Positions 27,288 through 36,572 are shown, numbered from the stretch's first letter. The stretch is DNA of 64,000 nucleotides from Priestia iocasae (GCF_016909075.1 NZ_JAFBFC010000002.1:434001-498000); one strand, 5' to 3'. Numbers and translations are program-made. The notes: generated by a model from the sequence alone, not told the origin.

Positions 27288-28541
27288 TTACTGTTTATCT
27301 TCTTCAATAAATTGAATACGTTCTAAAATGGTTGGATGACTGTAACGAAACACTTTCACTAAATAAGGTGGATTTACTTGTGACAATCCTGACTTTGTTA
27401 ATTCTTGGAACGTTTTTACAGCGGCTTGATGATCGCCTGTCAACTCAATAGCATACGTATCTGATTGAAGCTCATGAGAACGTGAAATAACATTTGTAAA
27501 CGGACTAATCATAAACGTCATAAGAGAAAACAAGAGCAAAATCAGTGGCAAGGACGACAGATCACGAATAGATGAAAGATGAAGTACATGCCCCCATTTT
27601 CGAATCGTCAACTGTGCAAAATACTTCGTTAAAAATAAACCAATGAATGATAAACCAAGAGCTAGTAACATGCCCCCATAAACATGCTTCTTAACATAAT
27701 GACCCATTTCATGTGCCATGATGAATAAAATTTCATTGTCCCCTAGCTTTTCTAATGTCGTATCCCATAATACGATACGTGAATTAGAGCCAATACCTGT
27801 TACATATGCATTCATTGAGTTCGTTTTTTCAGACATATTTACTTCATACACATTCTCAGCTGGAATATTGGCTTCCTCTGCTAGATGTAATATCTTTGCT
27901 TCTAGCTCTTTATCCTTTAACGGATAAAAGTCATTATAAAGTGGATCAATAACAACAGGTTGAATAAAGGTTAAAAAGAGTGTAAATGGAATAGATAAAG
28001 CCCAAGCAAACAACCACCAGCGCTTTTTAAACTTTCGGATGAGCCAATATAACACAATAACAATACCAGCCATCATCACATAACTAATCCAAAAATCAAT
28101 AAACATATCTTTCATCCAACTTTGAAATGACTGCGTTGTAATGTTATAGCTTGTTGATAATTGATAACTAATAAAGTCGAGCGGAAACGAAATGACAAGC
28201 AGTACAAGTGACAACCAAAACACATAGATTGCCGTTTGAAACATTGTTTTTTTACTAATCTCTTTTGACCACTGACTAAATTTCTTCGAAAACCCAAAAG
28301 CTAAAATAAGAACAAAGGCTAACCACTCATACGGAATTCCTATAAAAAACAACACGTTGCGGATTTTTGAATATTCCTCACTTAACATAAGCTCTCTTGC
28401 ATTCATAAATGTTGTCGGGTCAACACTCGTCCCTTTTAATTCAGCAGGAATAGATGTATCGCTCACGTAAAATAAATAGACATAGATCAGCAATGAATAC
28501 AGTAAAAAGCCAATTACTGACCATGAAATTAACTTTCGCAC
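27288..28541 (-). CDS. yhfN: M48 family metalloprotease, CAAX-protease 1-like (YhfN)
   Basis: A 417-residue membrane zinc protease of the Ste24 type. Seven or so membrane helices; zinc motif HEMGH near residue 275 (FIMAHEMGHYVKKH) and the third ligand in SRSHELQSDTYAIELTGD. An N-terminal M48_N domain is present. Start set at GTG 28541, preceded by AAAGGAGG at eight bases; an upstream in-frame start at 28613 would add 24 residues without a ribosome-binding site. It probably cleaves membrane proteins; its substrates are not visible from the sequence. Synteny with yhfL, lplJ and yhfI supports yhfN. Confidence 0.88.
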   Translation of the reverse strand: MRKLISWSVIGFLLYSLLIYVYLFYVSDTSIPAELKGTSVDPTTFMNARELMLSEEYSKIRNVLFFIGIPYEWLAFVLILAFGFSKKFSQWSKEISKKTMFQTAIYVFWLSLVLLVISFPLDFISYQLSTSYNITTQSFQSWMKDMFIDFWISYVMMAGIVIVLYWLIRKFKKRWWLFAWALSIPFTLFLTFIQPVVIDPLYNDFYPLKDKELEAKILHLAEEANIPAENVYEVNMSEKTNSMNAYVTGIGSNSRIVLWDTTLEKLGDNEILFIMAHEMGHYVKKHVYGGMLLALGLSFIGLFLTKYFAQLTIRKWGHVLHLSSIRDLSSLPLILLLFSLMTFMISPFTNVISRSHELQSDTYAIELTGDHQAAVKTFQELTKSGLSQVNPPYLVKVFRYSHPTILERIQFIEEDKQ

Positions 28542-28616
28542 CTTGTCCCCCTCCTTTATGTACAACCTTCTTCTTGTTATTATTTTAAGTGTAAGTTCTG
28601 TATTTAGAACCAAAAT

Positions 28617-28655
28617 AAAAAGAGGCGGTCACCAAAAGTGTAACCACCTCTTATT
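28617..28655 (-). terminator. terminator of the TrpXYZ-like operon
   Basis: Minus-strand stem AAGAGG-GGTTAC / GTGACC-CCTCTT with one mismatch and a T-rich tail TTTTTATTTTG, 20 bp after the ATPase stop. Confidence 0.8.
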
Positions 28656-28674
28656 GCACTAATACCTCATATTA

Positions 28675-29478
28675 TTAAACTAAAAGCGCACGATCATTCG
28701 TAAGCTGAGACCCTCGAATGCGCTGAAATTCTTGTAATAACGCTTCAATTGTTAACGATTTCTTTTCTTCCTCTTCTACTTGTAAAATAATTTGTCCTTT
28801 ATCCATCATAATGAGCTTATTCCCTAAATATAAGGCTTGCTGCATATTATGTGTCACCATTAGTGTTGTTAAATTCAATCGTTCAACAATCTCTTTTGTA
28901 AGCTCTGTAATACGCTCTGCTCGAGACGGATCTAACGCAGCGGTATGCTCATCTAATAGTAAAATACGCGGCTCTGTAAAGGTCGCCATTAGCAACGACA
29001 ATGCTTGGCGTTCTCCTCCTGATAAAAGCCCAACTTTGGCGTCAAGTCTATTCTCAAGACCTAGCTGTAGCTGTTCGAGCTGTTGCTTGAAGAAGACACG
29101 CTTCTTTTTTGTTACACCAAATGCTAACGTACGTTTTTTCGTACGATTAAACGCAATAGCTAAGTTTTCTTCAATCGTTAAATGAGGAGACGTTCCTGCC
29201 ATTGGATCTTGAAATACTCTTCCAATTAAACTAGCTCTTTTTTGCTCTGACCATGAGCTAACGTCTTGATCATGGATTAGAATGTCTCCAATATCACTTT
29301 GTAATTTACCAGAGATAATATTCATCAATGTTGATTTTCCTGCTCCGTTACTTCCCACTACGGTAACAAAATCCCCTTTGTTTAAAGAGAGAGAGACATT
29401 GTTAATCGCTATTTTTTCATCAACTGTTCCCTCGTTGAATACTTTATGAATTTGTTTTAGTTGCAGCAATGGTCTCAC
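28675..29478 (-). CDS. ABC transporter ATPase, TrpZ-like
   Basis: A 267-residue ATP-binding subunit: Walker A VGSNGAGKSTLM near residue 42, signature LLSGGERQALS near residue 147, Walker B RILLLDEHTAAL, His switch MVTHN. It belongs to the group paired with single permeases and PF04392-type binding lipoproteins (COG1101/4120/2984, TrpXYZ in streptococci). The start is a GTG at 29478 inside the permease gene (35-bp overlap) with AGAGAGG upstream. Third gene of the operon. Confidence 0.85.
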   Translation of the reverse strand: MRPLLQLKQIHKVFNEGTVDEKIAINNVSLSLNKGDFVTVVGSNGAGKSTLMNIISGKLQSDIGDILIHDQDVSSWSEQKRASLIGRVFQDPMAGTSPHLTIEENLAIAFNRTKKRTLAFGVTKKKRVFFKQQLEQLQLGLENRLDAKVGLLSGGERQALSLLMATFTEPRILLLDEHTAALDPSRAERITELTKEIVERLNLTTLMVTHNMQQALYLGNKLIMMDKGQIILQVEEEEKKSLTIEALLQEFQRIRGSQLTNDRALLV

Positions 29479-30454
29479 CTTGCCTCTCTGTTAGCATTCT
29501 TTCTGCTCGTCTTGCTTTTTTACGCTGCCCTTCTTTATACTGCTGAATGGCTTTTGGAAGTAATAAGGCCATGATGACAATTGCAGCAGTAATTAATTTC
29601 AAATCTCCTGTTTCTAAAAACTCAACTCGAAGTGCCAACGTTACAATTAATCGATAGATAATGGCTCCTAAAATAACCGCTAATGTCGCTCTTACGATTG
29701 TCTTTGAACCAACAATGGCTTCACCAATAATAACAGAGGCGAGACCAATTACAATCATCCCAATTCCCATTCCGATATCACTAAATCCACTATATTGAGC
29801 AATTAATCCACCTGAAAACGCAACAAGTGCATTTGAAAGTCCTAATCCAACGATAATGTACGTATCTGTTTTTCCTGCAAAACTGCGGATCATGGCAACG
29901 TTATCACCTGTTGCTCGAAGTGCTAATCCAATTTCTGTTTTAAGAAATTGATCAAGTAGAACTTTTAATATAGCAATTAATACAATCATTAAAAATAGAA
30001 TAGCCCATGTTTTCGGCAGCCAGTCATTGAGCCCCATTCCAGCTAACAAGCTGTTAATGCCCTCGTCTATTGAACCAAATAAGTTAACTATAGACGTAAA
30101 CATTGTTTCTTCTTGAAGAAGTGGGACATTTGATTTTCCCATAATACGTAAGTTAATCGAATAAAGGGCAATCATCATTAAAATACCGGATAAAAGTGCA
30201 TTAATCTTCCCTTTTGTGTGCAATAAACCAGTCATACATCCTGTAATAAATCCACCGATAAGTGCAAAAACAGACGCTAACACTGGATGTACCCCATTTA
30301 CAATACTCACCGCTGCAATCGCAGCTCCTGTTACAAAGCTACCGTCAACGGTTAAATCAGGAATATTTAAGATTCGAAATGAAATATAAACACCGAGTGC
30401 CATGATTGCATAGATGAGTCCTGCTTCAAATGAACCAAATATGGCAGTAGACAT
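29444..30454 (-). CDS. ABC transporter permease, TrpY-like
   Basis: A 336-residue permease with about nine membrane helices of the BPD_transp_2 (LIV-type) fold. The N-terminus MALGVYISFRILNIPDLTVDGSF is characteristic of the COG4120 group. A highly basic tail (RRKKARRAERML) faces the cytoplasm and overlaps the ATPase start. The cargo in related systems is an amino acid such as tryptophan or tyrosine; here it is unknown. AAGAGGGG precedes the ATG. Confidence 0.85.
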   Translation of the reverse strand: MSTAIFGSFEAGLIYAIMALGVYISFRILNIPDLTVDGSFVTGAAIAAVSIVNGVHPVLASVFALIGGFITGCMTGLLHTKGKINALLSGILMMIALYSINLRIMGKSNVPLLQEETMFTSIVNLFGSIDEGINSLLAGMGLNDWLPKTWAILFLMIVLIAILKVLLDQFLKTEIGLALRATGDNVAMIRSFAGKTDTYIIVGLGLSNALVAFSGGLIAQYSGFSDIGMGIGMIVIGLASVIIGEAIVGSKTIVRATLAVILGAIIYRLIVTLALRVEFLETGDLKLITAAIVIMALLLPKAIQQYKEGQRKKARRAERMLTERQGETIAATKTNS

Positions 30455-30497
30455 CTTAACCCCTCTTTTCTATGTCTGAACTATTGTCTAAACGATA

Positions 30498-30543
30498 GGG
30501 CTGTGTCAAAAAGAGCAAAAATCACTCCATTTTGCACAACCCC
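30498..30543. repeat. 46-nt hairpin with GGGCTGTGTCAAA end between binding-protein and permease genes
   Basis: GGGCTGTGTCAAAA (30498-30511) pairs imperfectly with TTTTGCACAACCCC (30530-30543). The left end is identical over 13 nt to the complemented end of the hairpin at 21589-21633. It lies in the 123-bp gap between the first and second genes of the transporter operon and could lower downstream expression. Confidence 0.5.
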
Positions 30544-30577
30544 AAAGGAAATCTTTCTTATTGTTTTCTTAAGCACG

Positions 30578-31573
30578 TTACTCTGTATACTCTGCTTCTT
30601 TATCCCACTCTGGTAATAATTCAATGCCCATGTCATCCGCTGCTTTTTTATTAATCAATAATTTTAAATTATCAGGGTATTGAACTGAAATGTCTGATGC
30701 TTTCTTTTCACCTTTTAAAATGCTTGCAGCCATTTCACCAGATTGATAGCCAATATCAAAATAGCTAAAGCCGTATGCTGCAAAACCACCGCGATTCACC
30801 GAATCTAATTCCCCAACGTAAAGTGGGATGTCTTGTTCAGTTGCTACTTGAATGACTGATTCTAATGCTGAAACGACTGTATTATCCGTGATGATATAAA
30901 ATACATCTACTTTACCAATTAATGATTCCGCTGCCTGTTTTACTTCAGCAGACGTTGAAACGGATGCTTCCACTAGCTTTAAGTCCGTACCTTCTGCTGC
31001 TTCTTTTACCATCTTAATTTGAGCGACTGAGTTTTGTTCTCCCGAATTATAAATGGCGCCAATTCGTGTTCCTTTTTCGTGTTGCTCAATAAACTTCACT
31101 GTGTTTGGAATTGCATCTGGGTGAGTATCCGTAGTCCCAGTAATATTGTCTCCAGGCTCTTCGAATGATTTAACTAACCCCGCTCCAACAGGATCTGTAA
31201 CCGATGTGAAAATAATTGGAATCTCTTTTGTTGCATTTAGTGCCCCTAATGCACTCGGTGTCGAGTTGGCAAAAATCAAATCTACGTTATCGCCTGCAAA
31301 ATTGGTAGCAATTGATTGATTGGTACTCATATCTCCTTGTGCAATTTGCACATCATACTCAACTTCTAGTCCTTCTTCCTTTAAGGCTTCTTTAAAACCT
31401 TTTAATGCTTCATCTAGCGAAGGATGCTCTACAATTTGTGTAACCCCTACCTTAAACGTTTCTGTTTTGGACTCACTTTCACCACCTGTACCTGCTGTGT
31501 CAGACGAGCCACATCCCGCTATTAGCATCGTTGATAACAAAACCCCTGCTACTCCTGCCATTCTCTTTTTCAT
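30578..31573 (-). CDS. ABC transporter substrate-binding lipoprotein, TrpX-like
   Basis: A 331-residue lipoprotein with lipobox LIAGC (Cys21) followed by a Gly/Ser/Glu-rich linker. The body is a type-1 periplasmic-binding fold (PF04392, COG2984): FKVGVTQIVEHPSLDEALKGF, LIFANSTPSALGALNAT, IPIIFTSVTDPVGAGLV, GTTDTHPDAIPN and IPLYVGELDSVNRGGFAAYGF. First gene of a three-gene importer. No T-box or other riboswitch is visible in the 167-bp upstream gap, unlike many TrpXYZ operons. Confidence 0.88.
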   Translation of the reverse strand: MKKRMAGVAGVLLSTMLIAGCGSSDTAGTGGESESKTETFKVGVTQIVEHPSLDEALKGFKEALKEEGLEVEYDVQIAQGDMSTNQSIATNFAGDNVDLIFANSTPSALGALNATKEIPIIFTSVTDPVGAGLVKSFEEPGDNITGTTDTHPDAIPNTVKFIEQHEKGTRIGAIYNSGEQNSVAQIKMVKEAAEGTDLKLVEASVSTSAEVKQAAESLIGKVDVFYIITDNTVVSALESVIQVATEQDIPLYVGELDSVNRGGFAAYGFSYFDIGYQSGEMAASILKGEKKASDISVQYPDNLKLLINKKAADDMGIELLPEWDKEAEYTE

Positions 31574-31675
31574 CGTAATCCCCCTTTTAGTACTGCTTCG
31601 CTTTTATGTGTTAAATTATAACCTATAACTTAGAAGATTCAAGTTTATTTTCTAAATATTATAAATTTTATTACA

Positions 31676-31730
31676 AACAAAAAACTTGCTCATTCTAAGT
31701 AAATGCTTTCATCAACTTAGAACGAGCAAG
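31676..31730 (-). terminator. terminator of the enoyl-CoA hydratase gene
   Basis: Minus-strand stem CTTGCTC-TTCTAAGT / ACTTAGAA-GAGCAAG with one internal mismatch and a TTTTTTG tail, 10 bp after the stop at 31741. Confidence 0.85.
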
Positions 31731-31740
31731 CGATAGGGTA

Positions 31741-32517
31741 TTACTTCCCTTTAAATTGTGGTTTTCTTTTTTCACCAAATGCAACTAGTGCTTCAATACG
31801 ATCTTCCGTTGGTATCGTTAGTTCATACGCTTTACGCTCAATTTGTAATCCTGTTTGTAGATCTACTTTCATTCCCTCTTTGACTGCAAACTTTGCTTGC
31901 TGTATCGCAATTGGCCCATTTTGCAAAATAGCACTTACGAACTGTTGAACCGTTTCTTCAAGTTTTGTTTCAGCTACAACATTTGTAAACAATCCATATG
32001 TATAAGCTTCAACTGAAGGTAACTTGCGTGCGGTTAAAATAAGCTCTAGCGCCTTTGCTTCGCCAATTAATCGCGGCAAGCGTTGTGTTCCACCCGCACC
32101 CGGAATGATGGCTAGACTTGTTTCGGTTAAACCTACTAACGTATGATCAACCGCAATGCGAAAATCACAAGCAAGCGCTAATTCCATCCCACCACCGAAT
32201 GCATACCCATTAATGACCGCAATTGTTGGTTGTGGAAGCTGCTCAATTTTTGAAAAGACTTCACCAATTTTAAAAATATTACGCTTTACTTGTTGAGGCG
32301 TTAATGTTTTTCGTTCTTTCAAGTCAGCTCCAACACTAAATGCCTTATTTCCAGCACCTGTGATGGTCACAATACGAACCTCTTCGTCTACACGAATGGA
32401 TTCTACTACCTCTTCTAACTCTAGAAGCATGTCATAGTTAAAAGCATTCATCGCATCCGGACGATTTAATACAATTTTTGCTACGTGTTCTTGAACTTCA
32501 AATTTGATCGTATTCAT
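31741..32517 (-). CDS. enoyl-CoA hydratase/isomerase family protein
   Basis: A 258-residue crotonase. NAFNYDML, FSVGADLKERKTLTP (oxyanion hole), INGYAFGGGMELALACDFRIA (oxyanion Gly and first catalytic position) and TETSLAIIPGAGGTQRLPRLIG (second catalytic Glu position) are intact. The likely reaction is hydration of trans-2-enoyl-CoA in beta-oxidation. It is 77 bp downstream of lcfB on the same strand, with no terminator between, so it should fall under the FadR-type operator. Confidence 0.88.
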   Translation of the reverse strand: MNTIKFEVQEHVAKIVLNRPDAMNAFNYDMLLELEEVVESIRVDEEVRIVTITGAGNKAFSVGADLKERKTLTPQQVKRNIFKIGEVFSKIEQLPQPTIAVINGYAFGGGMELALACDFRIAVDHTLVGLTETSLAIIPGAGGTQRLPRLIGEAKALELILTARKLPSVEAYTYGLFTNVVAETKLEETVQQFVSAILQNGPIAIQQAKFAVKEGMKVDLQTGLQIERKAYELTIPTEDRIEALVAFGEKRKPQFKGK

Positions 32518-32594
32518 TGTTCCAACTCCTTTTTGAAATCGTTTACAATAAACATTCTGCTTTATTGGTTAAAATCCTTTTTTAAAGTGAATGC

Positions 32595-34151
32595 TTACGA
32601 TTGTTCAAGAAGTTGTTGTTTAAGTGCTCTTCTTAGAATTTTTCCTGTTGTATTTTTCGGTAACTCTTCTAGAAATTCAATCTCTTTTGGAACTTTGTAT
32701 TTTGCTAAATGTTCTCTACAGTATTGAAGAAGATCTTCTTCTGTTACCGATTGATCCTTCACAACTACAAAGCATTTTACTGCTTCTCCAAAATTCATAT
32801 CAGGCACACCAATAACGGCTACTTCCATTACCGCTTCATGATTATAAAGCACTTCTTCTACTTCACGTGGATAAACATTATATCCTCCAACAATAATCAT
32901 ATCTTTCTTACGATCAACGATATAAAAGTAACCTTCCTCATCCATTCGAGCTAAGTCCCCTGTATATAACCAACCATCTTTAATCGTATAGATGGTTTCT
33001 TCAGGCATTTTATAGTAGCCCTTCATGACATTTGGGCCTTTTACAATGAGTTCGCCTACTTGTCCAACCGGGACTTCTTGGCCTGACTCATCTACAATTT
33101 TATTCTCTACGTTCATAATAGATGTACCAATCGATCCTGCTTTTCGCTCTCGATCTAGTGGATTAAAACATGTAACCGGTGAAGCTTCAGACAATCCATA
33201 TCCTTCTGAGATAATCACGCCAAACTTTTGCTCGAACCCTTTTAATAGTGCAACTGGCATTGAAGCCCCACCAGAGATGCATAAACGAAGCGTTTGAACA
33301 TCTTCTTTAGATCCTTCAGGATGCTGCATTAAGAAATTGTACATGGTTGGCACGCCTGCAAAAATGGTTGCTTCATGCTCTTTAATCACACGAAATACTT
33401 CTGCTGGACTAAATTTCGGTACGATAAGGACCGTTCCTCCATTCATTAATGGAGCGTTTAAGGAAACGGTTAAGCAGAATACATGAAACATTGGTAGCGT
33501 GGCCACAACGCGATCTTGTTCATTAATATCAAGAAAGTCTGCAACATCTTTTGCATTTCGATATAAATTAAAGTGTGTTAGCATTGCGCCTTTTGGTTTT
33601 CCTGTTGTTCCTGATGTGTATAAAATAACAGCCACATCTTCATCGTCTAATGCTGGAAAGTTAAATTCGTTATGTCCAATTTCAATGACAGATGAAAATG
33701 CTCGTGCAAACGAAGGTGTAGTAGATAAGCCATGGGTTTGTAAAAGTTCTTTTCCTTGAGGTGTTTCACATAAGATGACGTGTTCAAGTGTTGAAATTTG
33801 TTCTGTTACTTTCATTAATAATGGGAGTAATAGATCAACGGCAATTACCGCTTTCACATCTCCATTTTTTAAAATATACGTAATCTCATCCGCTGTATAA
33901 ATTGGATTGATAGGAATAACAGTTGCACCCATTCTAATAGCACCATATAGGCCGATAATAAAATGCGGTGAGTTCCCTACTAATAAAGCAACATGATCCC
34001 CTTTTTTTACTCCAAGCTTTTGAAGACCGCTAGCGAACTTCGAAATCGATGCATCTAATTCACCATATGTTACGTGTTTCTCTGCAAACATATAAGCCGG
34101 CTTCGTTGGATTGACGACTGCTGTTTCATGTAATTGCGTCGATAAGTTCAC
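32595..34151 (-). CDS. lcfB: long-chain fatty-acid-CoA ligase LcfB
   Basis: A 518-residue adenylate-forming enzyme that activates fatty acids to acyl-CoA. The AMP motif is [58 protein letters not shown] and the C-terminal Lys motif NTTGKILRR follow. Start set at GTG 34151, seven bases after AAAAGGAG; the in-frame ATG at 34193 lies inside the FadR operator and cannot be used with that site. Order next to lplJ and yhfI matches yhfL (lcfB) of B. subtilis. Confidence 0.92.
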   Translation of the reverse strand: MNLSTQLHETAVVNPTKPAYMFAEKHVTYGELDASISKFASGLQKLGVKKGDHVALLVGNSPHFIIGLYGAIRMGATVIPINPIYTADEITYILKNGDVKAVIAVDLLLPLLMKVTEQISTLEHVILCETPQGKELLQTHGLSTTPSFARAFSSVIEIGHNEFNFPALDDEDVAVILYTSGTTGKPKGAMLTHFNLYRNAKDVADFLDINEQDRVVATLPMFHVFCLTVSLNAPLMNGGTVLIVPKFSPAEVFRVIKEHEATIFAGVPTMYNFLMQHPEGSKEDVQTLRLCISGGASMPVALLKGFEQKFGVIISEGYGLSEASPVTCFNPLDRERKAGSIGTSIMNVENKIVDESGQEVPVGQVGELIVKGPNVMKGYYKMPEETIYTIKDGWLYTGDLARMDEEGYFYIVDRKKDMIIVGGYNVYPREVEEVLYNHEAVMEVAVIGVPDMNFGEAVKCFVVVKDQSVTEEDLLQYCREHLAKYKVPKEIEFLEELPKNTTGKILRRALKQQLLEQS

Positions 34152-34173
34152 AATTCCACTCCTTTTCCCTTTA

Positions 34174-34201
34174 TTTAATGAATGAATAGTCATTCATTAA
34201 A
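34174..34201. promoter_or_regulatory. FadR (TetR-type) operator of lcfB
   Basis: TGAATGAATAGTCATTCA at 34179-34196 matches all positions of the B. subtilis FadR consensus TGAATGAMTANTCATTCA, and the symmetry extends to 12-bp arms around a 4-bp centre. It lies between the lcfB -10 and its start, so bound repressor would block elongation; long-chain acyl-CoA relieves FadR in B. subtilis. Confidence 0.9.
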
Positions 34202-34231
34202 TGGTTTTAATTTTATTAAAATTCTAAATAT

Positions 34232-34261
34232 ATTATACTTTTTTTCGAAGTGTCTTGACAA
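34232..34261 (-). promoter_or_regulatory. sigma-A promoter of lcfB
   Basis: On the minus strand TTGTCA (34261-34256), an 18-nt spacer, then TATAAT (34237-34232). The -35 overlaps one of three GACAAG/CTTGTC half-sites (34257, 34270, 34280) that form small inverted repeats. Confidence 0.7.
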
Positions 34262-34299
34262 GCGAATTCGACAAGTCAGCTTGTCTAACAAATTCAAAA

Positions 34300-34329
34300 A
34301 AATAAGTCATGACCCTTTTGATCATGACT
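34300..34329 (-). terminator. terminator of lplJ
   Basis: Minus-strand stem AGTCATGA / TCATGACT (34329-34322 and 34312-34305) followed by TATTTTTTTG, 15 bp after the lplJ stop. Confidence 0.82.
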
Positions 34330-34343
34330 CATCTTTCATCCAC

Positions 34344-35333
34344 TCAGTAAATTAATTCAATAAATTCTTCTTTTGTAATATTACCAAAATAATGCTTAAT
34401 CTCCACATCTTCTAATGCTTGCACAAGCGATGCTTTTTCATATCGAATACCTGTGAGCTTTTGTTCTACTTCACTTACATCTCCAACACCAAAGAAGTCT
34501 CCAAAAATTTTACATTGTTCAATCGTTCCTTTGTTGACTTCTAATCGAACATCAATTTGGCCAACTGGAAAACGATGTGAGTGCTGAACATTGAATTTTG
34601 GTGACTTTCCATAATTCCAATCCCAATTTTGATAACGCTCTTTTGAAAGCTGATGGATTTTTTCCCAATCTTCTTCTGTCAGCTTGTATTCTGGAACTTC
34701 TTTTTCACCTTCAAAGATATATGACAGTAGTAGTTTCTTAAACTCATCAATTGTTATTTTCTGATCTAAAAATTCACGAATGTTTGCCACACGACTACGA
34801 ATTGATTTAATACCTTTTGATTCAATTTTATCTTTTTTTACATTTAAAGCAGACACCACGTGCTCAATTTCAGAATCAAATAACAACGTACCGTGACTAA
34901 ACATACGTCCGCGCGTTGAGAACTGAGCGTTACCTGAAATCTTTCGACCTTCTGCAAGAATATCATTACGGCCACTTAGTTCCGCTTTTACACCTAATTT
35001 CTCTAATGCAGCGATGACTGGCTCTGTAAACTTTTTAAAGTTATGAAAGCTCTCTCCATCATCTTTTGTAATAAAGCTAAAATTTAAATTACCAAGGTCA
35101 TGATAAACAGCTCCGCCGCCTGATAAGCGACGTACAACATGAATGCCATTATTATCCACATATTTTGTATTAATTTCTTCCATCGTATTTTGATTCTTTC
35201 CAATGATAATAGATGGCTCATTTATGTAAAAAAGGAGATACGTTTCATTAATATCTAGATTTTTTAATGCGTACTCTTCAATTGCTAAATTAATTCGCGG
35301 ATCCGTAATGTTTTGATTATCAATAAATAACAA
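34344..35333 (-). CDS. lplJ: lipoate-protein ligase
   Basis: A 329-residue lipoate ligase that adenylates free lipoate and attaches it to E2/GcvH proteins. The lipoate/ATP motif RRLSGGGAVYHDLGNLNFSF is near residue 67, and KISGNAQFSTRGRMFSHGTLLFD carries the catalytic Lys. A C-terminal accessory domain of about 90 residues is present, as in full-length LplA/LplJ. It follows yhfI by 12 bp and is cotranscribed with it. AAGGAGG before the ATG. Confidence 0.92.
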   Translation of the reverse strand: MLFIDNQNITDPRINLAIEEYALKNLDINETYLLFYINEPSIIIGKNQNTMEEINTKYVDNNGIHVVRRLSGGGAVYHDLGNLNFSFITKDDGESFHNFKKFTEPVIAALEKLGVKAELSGRNDILAEGRKISGNAQFSTRGRMFSHGTLLFDSEIEHVVSALNVKKDKIESKGIKSIRSRVANIREFLDQKITIDEFKKLLLSYIFEGEKEVPEYKLTEEDWEKIHQLSKERYQNWDWNYGKSPKFNVQHSHRFPVGQIDVRLEVNKGTIEQCKIFGDFFGVGDVSEVEQKLTGIRYEKASLVQALEDVEIKHYFGNITKEEFIELIY

Positions 35334-35345
35334 GATGATTCCTCC

Positions 35346-36080
35346 TTATTGTCCGCAAGTCCAACCAGACTTAGCGATTGTAATTTCTCCTTGGAAATGT
35401 TGTCTCGCTTCGGTTAAAAGTTGCTGATGATTTCCATAATGCGGAAGGTGAGTTAATAGTAAGTGTTTGACATTTGATTGTGCAGCTAACTTTCCTGCAT
35501 CCACACTTGTCATATGACCTGCCCCACTACCATCTTGATTTCCATAAAAATTACACTCACAAATCATGAAATCTGCATCTCTTGAAAATGGTACAAATTC
35601 TTCAATATAACTGGAGTCAGCTGTATATACGATTGTTTCGTTACCAGCTTGAATTCTCATTGCATAGCAAGTCACAGGATGCTTTGTTTGTAAGAATGAA
35701 ATGCTAAAAGGACCTATTTGTAACGTTTCATTTGGATCATAAGCAAATCCTTGTGTAATCCCGGAATGCGTTAAGCGTTCAAATCCATGTTTATCATGTG
35801 AATGACCATAGATTGGAAGTACTTCTAATGCTTTTCCTAAATGTTTTTGAATGAGTCTCGCGTATTGAAAAACACCAACATCAGCAATATGATCATGATG
35901 ATAGTGTGAAATAATCATGGCATCAACATCTTCCGGCTCGATATAATTTTGTAATTGAGCTAATGCTCCACTTCCACAATCAACTAATAACTTAAAGCCT
36001 TCGTGCTCAACTAAGTAACTAGATGTTGCTTCATTTCTATGAGGGTATCCTCCCCAAAAGCCTACAACAGTAACTTTCAT
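35346..36080 (-). CDS. yhfI: metallo-beta-lactamase fold hydrolase YhfI
   Basis: A 244-residue RNase Z-like MBL protein. Metal ligands: SHYHHDH near residue 60, His in TKHPVTCYAM, Asp in VYTADSSY and His in LLTHLPHYGN. Small MBL proteins of this class act as phosphodiesterases; the substrate of YhfI is not known. First gene of the yhfI-lplJ unit, divergent from yhfH. The ATG follows a plain AAAGGGTG site. Confidence 0.85.
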   Translation of the reverse strand: MKVTVVGFWGGYPHRNEATSSYLVEHEGFKLLVDCGSGALAQLQNYIEPEDVDAMIISHYHHDHIADVGVFQYARLIQKHLGKALEVLPIYGHSHDKHGFERLTHSGITQGFAYDPNETLQIGPFSISFLQTKHPVTCYAMRIQAGNETIVYTADSSYIEEFVPFSRDADFMICECNFYGNQDGSGAGHMTSVDAGKLAAQSNVKHLLLTHLPHYGNHQQLLTEARQHFQGEITIAKSGWTCGQ

Positions 36081-36312
36081 ATGTTATCACCCTTTGCTTA
36101 CAGTTTTTCACCACCTAGTATACCCTACTTCTAAAGTATCTAGGTAATAGGAACCCTTGCATTGTTTGTTTTGAACAGCTCTATTTATCACTCTAACTAC
36201 GCATTCACTACTGTTATAATACAACTATCCATACATAAAGCTGGTTCTAAAGGATTCGACAAAAAATAGTGCCCATTTTTTACAAATTAGCCACTTTTGT
36301 TATAAAACATAG

Positions 36313-36342
36313 TTGACATATACCGTTCTGTTATAATACAAT
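36313..36342 (+). promoter_or_regulatory. sigma-A promoter of yhfH
   Basis: TTGACA at 36313-36318, an 18-nt spacer and TACAAT at 36337-36342, 32 bp upstream of the yhfH ATG. A TATAAT at a shorter spacing overlaps it. Confidence 0.6.
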
Positions 36343-36374
36343 AAACTCAACAAGAAAACGAAGGGGATGTTAAC

Positions 36375-36506
36375 ATGTTAGAAAAAATGACTGAATTTTT
36401 CAAAAATCTACCTACTAAAAAGTGCATGGAATGCGGAAAAGACATAGAAGAACAGCACGAATGCTATGGAAATAAGTGTGATCACTGTTTAGATGTAATG
36501 AAATAA
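36375..36506 (+). CDS. yhfH: YhfH family small zinc-finger protein
   Basis: A 43-residue protein: MLEKMTEFFKNLPTKKCMEC, then GKDIEEQHECYGNKCDHC and a short tail. Four Cys in CxxC ... CxxC spacing (CMEC and CDHC) suggest a bound zinc. Length and position next to yhfI match the YhfH family of unknown function. GAAGGGGAT lies upstream of the ATG. It is too short for routine ORF calls but has its own promoter and terminator. Confidence 0.85.
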   Translation: MLEKMTEFFKNLPTKKCMECGKDIEEQHECYGNKCDHCLDVMK

Positions 36507-36522
36507 TGTTGCCAGCCGTTTT

Positions 36523-36572
36523 CACAACATAAAAAACAGCCTGTATTAATACAGGCTGTTTTTTATGTTGTG
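36523..36572. terminator. 50-bp perfect palindrome, bidirectional terminator
   Basis: Arms 36523-36547 and 36548-36572 are exact reverse complements without a loop-forming spacer; the core is ACAGCCTGTATT with A/T-runs. It separates yhfH from the convergent response regulator gene, whose last codons and TAA (36563-36565) lie inside the right arm. Confidence 0.9.

Noticed and set aside
31574-31740. T-box riboswitch for the TrpXYZ-like operon
   Set aside because: The upstream gap is only 167 bp, has no T-box core or specifier stem, and most of it is the neighbouring terminator.
34151-34193. ATG at 34193 as the start of lcfB
   Set aside because: It lies inside the FadR operator and 42 bp upstream of the only good ribosome-binding site, which serves GTG 34151.
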